Shown here piece by piece: positions 28,557-36,486 of a stretch of 42,945 nt of DNA. This stretch comes from CAYQUV01 sp964421005. Its GTDB lineage: Bacteria > Patescibacteriota > Minisyncoccia > Minisyncoccales > CG1-02-41-26. Every line of letters begins with the position of its first letter. Within the stretch, counting starts at the first letter, position 1. The notes beneath the pieces are model-generated. The model saw only the letters and a list, made by a program, of their open reading frames with translations, did not search any database and was not told the origin of the DNA. Location: the NCBI GenBank assembly GCA_964421005.1, contig CAYQUV010000003.1, forward strand, positions 1 to 42,945. The letters are read 5' to 3'. The position numbers and the translations under genes were made by a program.

Positions 28557-29003
28557 TTATTTCTCCTCTGTTACTATCACTTTTATTTCCGCTTCTAAAT
28601 TGTGGTCAAATTTTATCTTGACCGGAAATTCTCCCAACTCACCGATGCTTTGGGCAAGTTCAATTTGGGATTTATCAATGTTATAACCCATTTCTTTTAA
28701 AGTTTTGGAGATTTTCTGAGGAGTCACTTTCTCAAAGAACTGACCCTTATCGCCTACTTTAACTTTGGTTTCAACCTCAAGGCCGTCAATCTGAGAAGCT
28801 AAATCGCCTATTTTTTTGAGTTCCTCTTCCGCCTTTTTAATTTTTTCCTCCATTTTCCGTTTTGCCCACTCTATGGCTTTTTCGTCGGCAATTTTAGCCA
28901 ATCTTCGGGGAATTAAATAATTCCTGGCAAAACCTGCAGCCACTTCTTTTATTTCATATTTTTTCCCCAACTTCTCAATATCTTTTAAAAGGATTACTTT
29001 CAT
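28557..29003 (-). CDS. rplI: 50S ribosomal protein bL9
   Basis: The 148-aa product is a complete bL9. The N-terminal RNA-binding domain is MKVILLKDIEKLGKKYEIKE with the family signature GFARNYLIPRRLA. A long connecting helix rich in Lys and Glu follows, then a C-terminal domain ending IGELGEFPVKIKFDHNLEAEIKV. bL9 binds the L1 stalk base region and helps maintain reading frame. It is reported absent in some CPR groups such as Microgenomates, so its presence is useful for placement. It begins 25 nt after the ctpA-like stop on the same strand, and the gap has no promoter, so it is probably in one operon with the protease. No rpsF, ssb or rpsR is adjacent. Confidence 0.95.
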   Translation of the reverse strand: MKVILLKDIEKLGKKYEIKEVAAGFARNYLIPRRLAKIADEKAIEWAKRKMEEKIKKAEEELKKIGDLASQIDGLEVETKVKVGDKGQFFEKVTPQKISKTLKEMGYNIDKSQIELAQSIGELGEFPVKIKFDHNLEAEIKVIVTEEK

Positions 29004-29028
29004 AATTTATTGCTTACTCTATATTATT

Positions 29029-30255
29029 TCACAAATCTTTAATTATTTCCAGAGCTTTGTTTAACTGTGGATCTCTTTCTTCTTCCCAGTCTTCTTCCGT
29101 TAATTCAACTTCAATATCCGGGTTTAATCCTTTTTCATTAATACAATCACCATTGGGAGTCAACCATTCGGCTATAGTCACTTTCAAAGAAGAGTTATCT
29201 TGAAGAGAAATCTGTTCCTGAACAGAACCTTTGCCAAAAGACTTTTTTCCAATTAATTTCACCCCTCTTACATCTCTTAAAGCACCTGCTAAAATCTCGG
29301 CCCCCGAGGCAGTCCCTTCATTTATTAAAACAACAATTGGATATTGAGAAAAAGTAGAAGGACCTTCAGACTTATAAACTTTTCTCTCTTTTCCTTCCCC
29401 GATATCCTGCCAGACAACCACCTTTCCTTTTTCTAAAAACCAGCCGGCGGCATATTGGGCGACTTCTAAATACCCGCCGGGGTTGTTTCTCAAATCCAAA
29501 ATTATCTTTTCAACTTGAGAGTTTAAAATTTCCAAAGATGCTTTTTCCATCTCCTGAGGAAGAATTCTGTTAAATTGATAAATCTTAAGCAGAGCAATTT
29601 GTTGTCCGTCAGTTGTCTTAAATTCCAATTTCAAGGTCGGAATTTTAATTACGGTTCTCTTTAAAGTTATTTCTTTGGGAGCAGACCAACTTTCTCTCTC
29701 AACCAAGAGAGTAACTTCGGTATTTTCCGGTCCTCTTATTAATTTTACCACTTCCTCCAAAGAGAGATTATGGCAGGAAGTTTCATCAACTTTTAAAATC
29801 TTATCACCGGGTTTTAACCCTGCTTTTTGGGCAGGAGTTCCTTCAAGAGGGCTAATAACAGTAACTTTATCGTCTCTGATGGCGATTTCCATCCCTACTC
29901 CTTGATATTTTCCGGAAAGTTCCTCATTAAGTTCGTCAGTCTCTTTGGGAGTAAAAAAAGTAGTATAAGGGTCTCCTAAACTTTCGACCATCCCCCTTAT
30001 AGCTCCGTAGAGCATCTCCTGATAGTCAATTTTTTCCTTTTTTAAAAACTCTCTTTCCAATTTTCTCCATGCCTCCCAAAAAACAGAAAAATCAATCTCT
30101 TCTTCAATTTCTTCGGGCTTTTCTGTATTGATTATCTGGGAGGGCGGCTGATGGAGAATACTTTCTTGCCCCAGAAAAAATCCTATCCGATAACTCAGAA
30201 AAGAAAAACCAGCAAGGATAACTATCAAAATAAATGTTTTTAAATTTTTTGACAT
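29029..30255 (-). CDS. ctpA: C-terminal processing peptidase (S41 family, CtpA-like)
   Basis: The 408-aa protein has an N-terminal membrane anchor (residues about 7-27) placing it outside the membrane. A helical region follows, then a PDZ domain (GKYQGVGMEIAIRDDKVTVI to GDKILKVDETSCHNLSLEEV). The S41 catalytic core has LDLRNNPGGYLEVA, the Ser nucleophile in NEGTASGAEILAGALRD and the Lys base in GKKSFGKGSVQ. This Ser-Lys dyad pattern is typical of CtpA/CtpB/Prc, which cut exported proteins near the C-terminus. The C-terminal acidic tail ends shortly after the core, as in short CtpA forms. It is followed closely by rplI and preceded by the O-antigen-ligase gene, both on the same strand. Confidence 0.94.
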   Translation of the reverse strand: MSKNLKTFILIVILAGFSFLSYRIGFFLGQESILHQPPSQIINTEKPEEIEEEIDFSVFWEAWRKLEREFLKKEKIDYQEMLYGAIRGMVESLGDPYTTFFTPKETDELNEELSGKYQGVGMEIAIRDDKVTVISPLEGTPAQKAGLKPGDKILKVDETSCHNLSLEEVVKLIRGPENTEVTLLVERESWSAPKEITLKRTVIKIPTLKLEFKTTDGQQIALLKIYQFNRILPQEMEKASLEILNSQVEKIILDLRNNPGGYLEVAQYAAGWFLEKGKVVVWQDIGEGKERKVYKSEGPSTFSQYPIVVLINEGTASGAEILAGALRDVRGVKLIGKKSFGKGSVQEQISLQDNSSLKVTIAEWLTPNGDCINEKGLNPDIEVELTEEDWEEERDPQLNKALEIIKDL

Positions 30256-30343
30256 TTTATATTTAATATAATTTTATACTAAAATATACCTTATCGGATA
30301 TTCTCCTTTCAGTCGAATATAATAAAATAAACAATTTAATCTT

Positions 30344-32398
30344 TTAATTCAACCCTAAAATATCTTTAAATTCTTCCTGCCAATCAGGATTTATTTCAAC
30401 CGCCTTTTGAGCCAGCTCCTTTGCTTTTTCTGAATCGCCGGAAGTCCTTGCTATCTGGATGGCTATTTTGTGAGATTGAAAATGTCTCGGTTCCAGATCA
30501 ATTGCTTTTTGGGCCAATTCTAAAGCAGTCTCGAAATCATTTTGGAAAACTTTAACCTGAGCTGAAACCCAATAACTCTGCTGGTTAGTCGGAGAAAGAA
30601 CCAACAATCTATCTGCCCATTTTTCGGCTGAAGAAACTTTATTCTCATCAAGCAGATAATAAACGGTGTAAAGATGAGTCAATCGGAGAGCCGAGCGATA
30701 ATCCAGAGGAGATTCCTTCATAGTTTTTTCCAGTTCTTCTGTTAAAAAAGCCAATTCTTTTTTAACATTTTCTTTTAATTCTTCATTTTTTTTAATCTCT
30801 TCTATATTGTTTCTTACGGAAGTATAAGCATTTTGGCCAAAAAACTCTCTTATCTGATATTTTCCCATGGGAGAAACTTTAAGAGATTTTTTATAGAACT
30901 CAAGTCTTTTTTCGGGGATTCTCAAAGCCTTAATTACAAAATTATCCGCTCTGGCAGGCTGGATAACAAAATTAAAGAAAGTAAAAAGAAAAACGAAAAT
31001 CAAAGGAACTGCTAACCATTGGTATTTTGTGCTATATTCGCTTCTTATCTCTTTTTCTTTTCCCAATCCTGCCAAAAAGCCGCCGAATCCTAACACTAAA
31101 CAAAACATCATTAAACTCGTAACCATATCAAAAACGGTCAGATTTTGGATAAAATAACTTATCGGAATTGCTGTAAAAATTGAAAATGTCCAGAAATCAA
31201 TCAATTTTTCTTTAAAATATTTCCTCCATAAAATATAGAAAAAACTGACAAACAATAAAAGATAACTGATAAAACCTAAAACACCCACTGTTGCCAAGGT
31301 GTCAAAAACAATATTGTGGGTTCTGTCAAACCATATTTCACCGCCCTCAACAAAAAGAGACGGGTTAAAGTATTTAGTAAAAATTAAAGTATAGTTTTCC
31401 GGGCCCCAGCCAAGAAGAGGCCTTTCAAGAAAAGCTTTTTGGGCCATCTCCCAGTTCAAAAACCGGGAGGGGGTTGTTAATCTGAGGAATATATCCCGGA
31501 CAAAACTACCGGGAACAAAAAGCAAAATCACGCTTACCAAAACAGCTATAGAAGATATTATTAAGAGAACTTTGCCAAATATTCTCATCTTTCTGTGATA
31601 TGCTTTGAAACTCAGCCAGAGCAAAAGTATTAAACCTATCCCTCCAAAAGTTGAAATGGTAGCCGCTCTGGCTCCGGCTAAACCCATTGCCAGAATCATC
31701 AGAAATGCTCCGGTTAAAGAATAAACTCTCCAGCCCCGATTTCTTTTTTGGAAAAAAAGCCAGCCGGCCAAAAAAACATTGAATAAAAGATAAGTTCCAA
31801 GAAATGAAGTATTACCCAATGTTGCTCCTGCCCGGACAGAAAATTTAAAACTCTCAACTCCAGCCAGTTCCAGAATAGCCATCACGCTTGTTATAATTGC
31901 CACAAAAACTGAAACGGCAAAAATTTTCTCCCAGTTGGAAACAATTCGAAAAGTGGAAGATACCACCAGAAAGAAAGCAAAAATATGAAACCACATCAAA
32001 AGGCCGGTCATTCTTTCAAATTTGGACCAAAAAGACCTGGAAAAATCAATTCCAAGAACTGAACTCAATATCAAAACCACTAAAAATAAACTTAAAGCAA
32101 AAAGAATTGTATTCAGTTTAGGCCGGTACTTTTTATATTTGAGAAGCAAAATTAACCAAGCAAAAAAGACAATTTCAACACCGGCCATAAAAAATAAACT
32201 TTTTGGCCCGACAAAAGGAAAATAAAAATTACCATTAAAAATCAAGGGGGTAAATAAAGTCAAAGAAACCATGAATATAATAAAATAAAATAAAAACGGT
32301 TTCCCTTCTCCAGTGAAATTATCTTTGCCTTTTATTTCCCCTTCTCTCTGGTAGCGACTTTCCCTGTTTTCTCTTTTTTTTCTCGATTTTTTACCCAT
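30344..32398 (-). CDS. O-antigen ligase/polymerase family membrane protein with TPR tail
   Basis: The 684-aa protein starts with a very basic segment (KKSRKKRENRESRYQ) and then has about ten membrane helices. The Wzy_C/WaaL core includes the loop LLGWGPENYTLIFTKYF and RTHNIVFDTLATVGVLGF, typical of enzymes that join or polymerise lipid-linked glycans on the outer face. From about residue 560 the protein is soluble, with at least three TPR-like helix pairs (YWVSAQVKVFQNDFETALEL, AIDLEPRHFQSHKIAIQIAR, AKELAQKAVEINPDWQEEF). It is the upstream member of a minus-strand set with ctpA and rplI and faces the priming transferase across a 184-nt divergent gap. The acceptor may be a surface glycan or glycoprotein; the family alone does not tell. 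Confidence 0.85.
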   Translation of the reverse strand: MGKKSRKKRENRESRYQREGEIKGKDNFTGEGKPFLFYFIIFMVSLTLFTPLIFNGNFYFPFVGPKSLFFMAGVEIVFFAWLILLLKYKKYRPKLNTILFALSLFLVVLILSSVLGIDFSRSFWSKFERMTGLLMWFHIFAFFLVVSSTFRIVSNWEKIFAVSVFVAIITSVMAILELAGVESFKFSVRAGATLGNTSFLGTYLLFNVFLAGWLFFQKRNRGWRVYSLTGAFLMILAMGLAGARAATISTFGGIGLILLLWLSFKAYHRKMRIFGKVLLIISSIAVLVSVILLFVPGSFVRDIFLRLTTPSRFLNWEMAQKAFLERPLLGWGPENYTLIFTKYFNPSLFVEGGEIWFDRTHNIVFDTLATVGVLGFISYLLLFVSFFYILWRKYFKEKLIDFWTFSIFTAIPISYFIQNLTVFDMVTSLMMFCLVLGFGGFLAGLGKEKEIRSEYSTKYQWLAVPLIFVFLFTFFNFVIQPARADNFVIKALRIPEKRLEFYKKSLKVSPMGKYQIREFFGQNAYTSVRNNIEEIKKNEELKENVKKELAFLTEELEKTMKESPLDYRSALRLTHLYTVYYLLDENKVSSAEKWADRLLVLSPTNQQSYWVSAQVKVFQNDFETALELAQKAIDLEPRHFQSHKIAIQIARTSGDSEKAKELAQKAVEINPDWQEEFKDILGLN

Positions 32399-32462
32399 TA
32401 AATTATATTTATTTTTACTTATTAGATTATTTTAATAAAAAAAATAAAAATAATCAAATCAT

Positions 32463-32508
32463 TTAATAGCCACTCAAAGCCGAAACTTTGAATATCTGTT
32501 GCTATTAA
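32463..32508 (+). other. Nested stem-loop in the leader of the priming transferase
   Basis: TTAATAGC (32463-32470) pairs perfectly with GCTATTAA (32501-32508) and encloses TCAAAG/CTTTGA (32474-32479, 32486-32491). No T tract follows. It could be a leader RNA element or a DNA operator in the divergent gap. Confidence 0.4.
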
Positions 32509-32540
32509 GATTAATCATCTAAGGTTGATTTCTTGCCCAA

Positions 32541-32582
32541 ATTGAATAATAATTAGTTAATATTGAATAATAATCAGTTAAT
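32541..32582 (+). repeat. Tandem 21-bp repeat abutting the 32583 start codon
   Basis: ATTGAATAATAATTAGTTAAT (32541-32561) is followed directly by the same sequence with one T-to-C change (32562-32582). The second copy ends at the base before the ATG. The spacing is two helical turns, as for a repeated protein-binding site. No Shine-Dalgarno is present. Confidence 0.75.
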
Positions 32583-33899
32583 ATGGTCAAGACATTAAGA
32601 CAAACAGTTTTGTTTTTTGGAGATTTAGTTTCGGGTTATCTGGCTTTGTTTTTAACAATTGTTTTCGGTTTCTGGGGAAATTTCAGCTGGCAGATTTTTT
32701 GGCAGCACCTTTTTCCGTTTACTCTTCTGTATTTTTTTTGGTTCATTCTTTTTTACATTTTCGGACTCTACGACCTAAATTTAATCAGACCAAAATTTGA
32801 GTTTTTAGCAAGAACAGGTCAATGTTTTCTGGTTTGTTTGGGTTTGGGAATAGCCTTCTTTTATATAATCCCCTTCTTCGGCATCACTCCAAAAGTCAAT
32901 CTTTTAATAAATATTGTAATCTTTGCTGTGTTAATTTCTATCTGGCGAAGGTGTTTTTATTATATATTTTCTTCTTTCTACATCAAAAACATTGCTTTTT
33001 TGGGAAAAAATCCCTTAGTTAAAACTTTAGCCAAAGAAATCGAATCCAACCCTCATTTTGGTTATAAAGTTGTTAAGTTTATAGACCCTAAAAAACCTTT
33101 TTTCCCTCAACTTAAGGGCAAAAAAATTGATTCTTTGATAATAGCCAAAGATATAACTTCACAGCCGAAACTGATAAAAGAGCTTTACAAATGTTTACCT
33201 TTAAAAATAAATCTTATGGAACTATCTCAAGCTTATGAATTGTTACTTCATAAGATTCCCATTGGTTTTTTAAATCAAAGTTGGTTCTTAAGAAATTTAA
33301 GAGAAGATGAAAAAAAGATTTACGATAACATAAAAAGAATTGAAGATATCGTTTTGGCAATTATTATAATAATTTTAACTCTTCCTCTTTGGTTAATATT
33401 TTCTATTTTAATCAAACTGGAAGACAAAGGTCCTGTTTTTTACAAACAGGAAAGAGTTGGCAAAAACAAGAAAACTTTTTTACTTTGGAAATTCCGTTCA
33501 ATGAAACCAAATTCAGAAAAGAAGGGCAAACCCCGTTGGGCAGAAAAAGATGACCCGAGAGTAACAAAAACAGGCAGATTTTTAAGAAGAAGTCATTTAG
33601 ACGAAATTCCCCAGATGCTCAATATTCTGAAAGGAGATATTTCTTTGGTTGGTCCTAGACCGGAGCGACCAGAGTTTGTCAGAAAATTAGAAAAAGAAAT
33701 CCCTCATTATCACCTGCGCCATATCATCAAACCCGGATTTACCGGCTGGGCCCAAATAAAATTTAGGTATGCAAGAAGCGTTATGGATTCTCTCGAGAAA
33801 TTCCAATATGACCTTTATTATATAAAAAACAGGTCTCTCTTTTTAGACCTTGGAATTCTACTCAAAACCTTTCAATTATTCTTTAAAAATCCGGGTTAA
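32583..33899 (+). CDS. Polyprenyl-phosphate sugar-1-phosphate transferase (priming enzyme, WcaJ/PglC-like)
   Basis: The 438-aa protein starts with four hydrophobic helices and a degenerate nucleotide-binding middle (FLGKNPLVKTLAKEI), as in WbaP/WcaJ-type proteins. It ends with the bacterial sugar transferase domain: KRIEDIVLAIIIIILTLPLW re-entrant helix, GPVFYKQERVGKNKKTF, LLWKFRSMKPNSE, SHLDEIPQMLNILKGDISLV and GPRPERPEF, then KPGFTGWAQI. These enzymes put the first sugar phosphate on undecaprenyl phosphate to begin a polysaccharide or glycan. It runs opposite to its neighbours, divergent from the O-antigen ligase and convergent with a GT4 gene. Its 5' region carries a nested stem-loop and a 21-bp tandem repeat that may control it. 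Confidence 0.93.
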   Translation: MVKTLRQTVLFFGDLVSGYLALFLTIVFGFWGNFSWQIFWQHLFPFTLLYFFWFILFYIFGLYDLNLIRPKFEFLARTGQCFLVCLGLGIAFFYIIPFFGITPKVNLLINIVIFAVLISIWRRCFYYIFSSFYIKNIAFLGKNPLVKTLAKEIESNPHFGYKVVKFIDPKKPFFPQLKGKKIDSLIIAKDITSQPKLIKELYKCLPLKINLMELSQAYELLLHKIPIGFLNQSWFLRNLREDEKKIYDNIKRIEDIVLAIIIIILTLPLWLIFSILIKLEDKGPVFYKQERVGKNKKTFLLWKFRSMKPNSEKKGKPRWAEKDDPRVTKTGRFLRRSHLDEIPQMLNILKGDISLVGPRPERPEFVRKLEKEIPHYHLRHIIKPGFTGWAQIKFRYARSVMDSLEKFQYDLYYIKNRSLFLDLGILLKTFQLFFKNPG

Positions 33900-33909
33900 A
33901 AAACAAAAT

Positions 33910-33964
33910 ATCTTTGTCAAAAGGATAAAGTTTCTTTGTTAAAAGGGTAAAATCTCTTTGTAAA
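33910..33964. repeat. 22-bp tandem repeat at the convergent gene ends
   Basis: TCTTTGTCAAAAGGATAAAGTT-like units lie at 33910-33931 and 33932-33953, with a partial third from 33954. The innermost copy encodes the end of the GT4 protein (YKEILPF), so the downstream copies look like duplications of its 3' end. Confidence 0.7.
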
Positions 33965-35084
33965 CTTTTTCTGTTTTCTCAAACATCTCCTCCAAAGAAA
34001 AATTATCTCTTACTCTTTCTCTGGCTTTCTCTCCCATTTTTTGAATCAATTGAGGATTTTTCAAAAGTTTCTCCAGAGCGTTTTCTAATTCCTTTTTACT
34101 CCCTTTTCTTATTAAAATCCCGCAATCCTGCCCGTAATCTTGATTGTAATCCTGGCCGTAATCCCCGCTGCTAATTGCTTCTTTCACTCCCCCAACATTA
34201 GTAGCAATCACAGCCAAACCAAAACTCATTGCTTCCAGGATTGACCGAGGAAATCCTTCCCAGTTTGAAGTTAAAACAAAAATATCCGAATTTCTAAAAA
34301 TCTCAAATATTTTCTCTCTCTTTAAATCACCCGTGAGAACAACCCTGTCTTCTAATTTATTTTCTTTAATAAAGTTTTCCAATTTTTTTCTTTTTGGACC
34401 ATCTCCTATAATAGAAACCAGTGTTTTGTTTTTTAATTCGGGAGACAGATTATTAAACGCGCGAAGCAAAAGTATCGGGTCTTTTTGTCTTCCCAGCCTG
34501 CCGACAAAAACAATTTTTAAAGGATATTTTATGGCTTTTTCCTTAAAATCAAGATTTTGTAGTTCAACACCATTGTGAATAACCTCTAATTTTCCTTCTG
34601 GAGCAATTTTGTGTTTCAAGGCTAAACTTTTGTCAAAGTAAGAGACGCAAATTATCTTATGGGAAAACCGGGAGACAATTTTTTCAGCAAGCAGAATCAG
34701 ATACTTTCTCCAAAAAGGAACGCCGGGAGAAAATCCCCAGCCATGGGCAGTAAAAACTGTAGGAATTCTCTTTCTAATTGCCATTCTGCCCAAAACCCCG
34801 GCCACGGTGCTGTGGCAACTTACCAAATCTGGCTCAAAATCCCGGATGGCTTTCTTAATTTCTTTCATTGCTTTAAACAATTTAAAAATATTTACCGTGT
34901 TCGCTAGATAAACGTTGGGATAAAATTTCACTCCCATCTCTTTCACTGCCTTCTCCAGCCATCCTCCCGGACAACTCATCACAGCAACAATATTGCCTTC
35001 TCTCGCAAAATGCCGGCTTAATTGATAAATATGAGTTTGAACTCCACCGACCGTAGATTTAGTTATTAGGTAAAAAATCTTCAT
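33939..35084 (-). CDS. GT4-family glycosyltransferase
   Basis: This 381-aa GT-B enzyme opens with FYLITKSTVGGVQTHIYQLS, the usual GT4 acceptor-domain loop. It continues with VFTAHGWGFSPG, EVIHNGVEL, and the donor domain IVFVGRLGRQKDPILLLRAF, and ends with the E-x7-E box in NWEGFPRSILEAMSFGLAVIA and TNVGGVKEAI. It transfers a sugar from a nucleotide donor during surface-glycan synthesis at the cytoplasmic membrane face. After that box a repeated peptide DYGQ-DYNQ-DYGQ-DCG is inserted, where relatives have a short GENG-like turn; it is encoded by 12-bp tandem repeats at 34122-34163. The gene is convergent with the priming transferase and divergent from the flippase. Confidence 0.92.
   Translation of the reverse strand: MKIFYLITKSTVGGVQTHIYQLSRHFAREGNIVAVMSCPGGWLEKAVKEMGVKFYPNVYLANTVNIFKLFKAMKEIKKAIRDFEPDLVSCHSTVAGVLGRMAIRKRIPTVFTAHGWGFSPGVPFWRKYLILLAEKIVSRFSHKIICVSYFDKSLALKHKIAPEGKLEVIHNGVELQNLDFKEKAIKYPLKIVFVGRLGRQKDPILLLRAFNNLSPELKNKTLVSIIGDGPKRKKLENFIKENKLEDRVVLTGDLKREKIFEIFRNSDIFVLTSNWEGFPRSILEAMSFGLAVIATNVGGVKEAISSGDYGQDYNQDYGQDCGILIRKGSKKELENALEKLLKNPQLIQKMGEKARERVRDNFSLEEMFEKTEKVYKEILPF
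34122..34163. repeat. 12-bp in-frame tandem repeat in the GT4 gene
   Basis: On the coding strand GATTACGGCCAG, GATTACAATCAA and GATTACGGGCAG follow one another (34163 down to 34128), with a partial fourth GATTGC. They encode repeated Asp-Tyr-Gly/Asn-Gln. Confidence 0.85.
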
Positions 35085-35113
35085 TGTAAAAATCCAAAAT
35101 TCTGATAAAATTA

Positions 35114-35189
35114 CTTAATAATTACAAGCGAGGAAGAAATGAAAAATTTATTTTTCGATTTCGACCGAGCGAAGTAATTATTTATTAAG
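35114..35189. repeat. Long imperfect hairpin/dispersed element in the GT4-flippase gap
   Basis: CTTAATAATTAC (35114-35125) mirrors GTAATTATTTATTAAG (35174-35189, with a 4-nt insertion). Inside, GAAATGAAAAAT (35136-35147) mirrors ATTTTTCGATTTC (35150-35162) with one bulge. The internal words AAGAAATGAAA and TTTCGACC recur in order at 7857-7900, so this is probably a mobile or repetitive intergenic palindrome. Confidence 0.55.
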
Positions 35190-35235
35190 AGAGAATATAA
35201 TTGCTTCTCTCTGATTAATTATTCATTCATTTTTT

Positions 35236-36486
35236 ATGTTTAATTATTTACGGAAAAAAGTATACAAAATACTAAGAAAAACTGAAAAATACACTAAAAC
35301 CGATAATGTTTATTTGGCAAAAGGCGGATTTTGGTTGATTTTCAAGCAAATTGGCGGCACAATTACCGCTTTACTATTGGCAATGCTCTGGGCAAGATTT
35401 GTTCCCAAGGAAATATACGGTCAGTATAAATTTATCATTTCCATTGCCGGTTTTCTAATTATTTTCTCTTTACCGGGAATGTCAACTGCCATCACCAGAA
35501 GCGTTGCCAGAAACTTTGAGGGAACGGTAAAATTGGCTTTAAAAACTAAATTGAAGTGGAGTACTCTAGCGGCAATATCTGGGTTCTTCCTGGCTTTCTA
35601 TTATGGGTGGCGAGGAAATCAGATTTTATCAATTTCTTTTTTAATTGTCGGAATCTTATCACCTTTTGTAAACAGTTTTACTGTTCACGGCGATTATCTC
35701 GCCGGGAAAAAACGGTTTGGTCTTCAAGCTAAATATAACCTCGCTAGCAATTTTTTGGCGGCTTTGGCTACCGCAATAGCTATTTTTCTGACAAAAAACG
35801 TCGTCTATCTTATCTTGGTTTATTTTGTTTCTCGGGCTGTTTTACACATCCTTTTTTATCTTTCTGTCTTGAAAAAAATACCCCCAAACAAAAACATTGA
35901 CCCCGAAGCTGTAACCTACGGCAAACATTTAAGTTTAATCGCTGTTCTGGGACAGATCGCAACTCACATTGACCAGATTTTAGTTTTTCATTTCTTAGGA
36001 GCTGTTGAACTTGCCGTTTATTCATTCGCTATTTTAGTGCCAAATCAGATTAAAACTTTAGCCAAATATATTGAACACTTAGCATTACCGAAGTTTTCAG
36101 TCCGGAACAGCAAAGAACTTAAAAAAACTGTGCTTTCTAAAACGATAAGAATGGGAATTTTCCTAACTACAGGTGTAATTCTTTATCTACTTTTTGCCGG
36201 TTTAATTTTTAAGATATTTTTCCCAAATTATATAGATTCTGTTGTTTACTCAAGAATTTATTCCCTGGCTTTATTAGGAATGATCACCGCAGTGCCTGAG
36301 GTAATTTTCTGGGCTAAAGCAAAAACAAAAATAATCTATACCTATAGCATATTCGGAGATTTAACAAAAATATTAATTATTTTTATATCCCTCTATTACT
36401 TTGGACTAATGGGGCTTGTGGTCGGGCTTGTGATACACCGTTTTATCAGCACTGTATTTATTTTCTTTATGCTTCGCTATTTGTAA
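35236..36486 (+). CDS. Polysaccharide/oligosaccharide flippase (Wzx-like, MOP superfamily)
   Basis: The 416-aa protein has about 11-12 hydrophobic helices. The N-terminal LAKGGFWLIFKQIGGTITAL followed by FVPKEIYGQYKFIISIAGFL is typical of Wzx/polysaccharide-export flippases, where a G-x-Y-x-F/I box follows the first helix. The loop TVHGDYLAGKKRFG and the second-half helix LGAVELAVYSFAILVPNQIK fit the family. It would move lipid-linked glycan units across the membrane for the ligase encoded at 30344. The 12-14 helix count expected may be slightly reduced at the C-terminus. Its end overlaps the convergent capsule-type gene by 20 nt. TATAAT at 35196 may be its promoter -10, with a weak -35. Confidence 0.88.
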   Translation: MFNYLRKKVYKILRKTEKYTKTDNVYLAKGGFWLIFKQIGGTITALLLAMLWARFVPKEIYGQYKFIISIAGFLIIFSLPGMSTAITRSVARNFEGTVKLALKTKLKWSTLAAISGFFLAFYYGWRGNQILSISFLIVGILSPFVNSFTVHGDYLAGKKRFGLQAKYNLASNFLAALATAIAIFLTKNVVYLILVYFVSRAVLHILFYLSVLKKIPPNKNIDPEAVTYGKHLSLIAVLGQIATHIDQILVFHFLGAVELAVYSFAILVPNQIKTLAKYIEHLALPKFSVRNSKELKKTVLSKTIRMGIFLTTGVILYLLFAGLIFKIFFPNYIDSVVYSRIYSLALLGMITAVPEVIFWAKAKTKIIYTYSIFGDLTKILIIFISLYYFGLMGLVVGLVIHRFISTVFIFFMLRYL

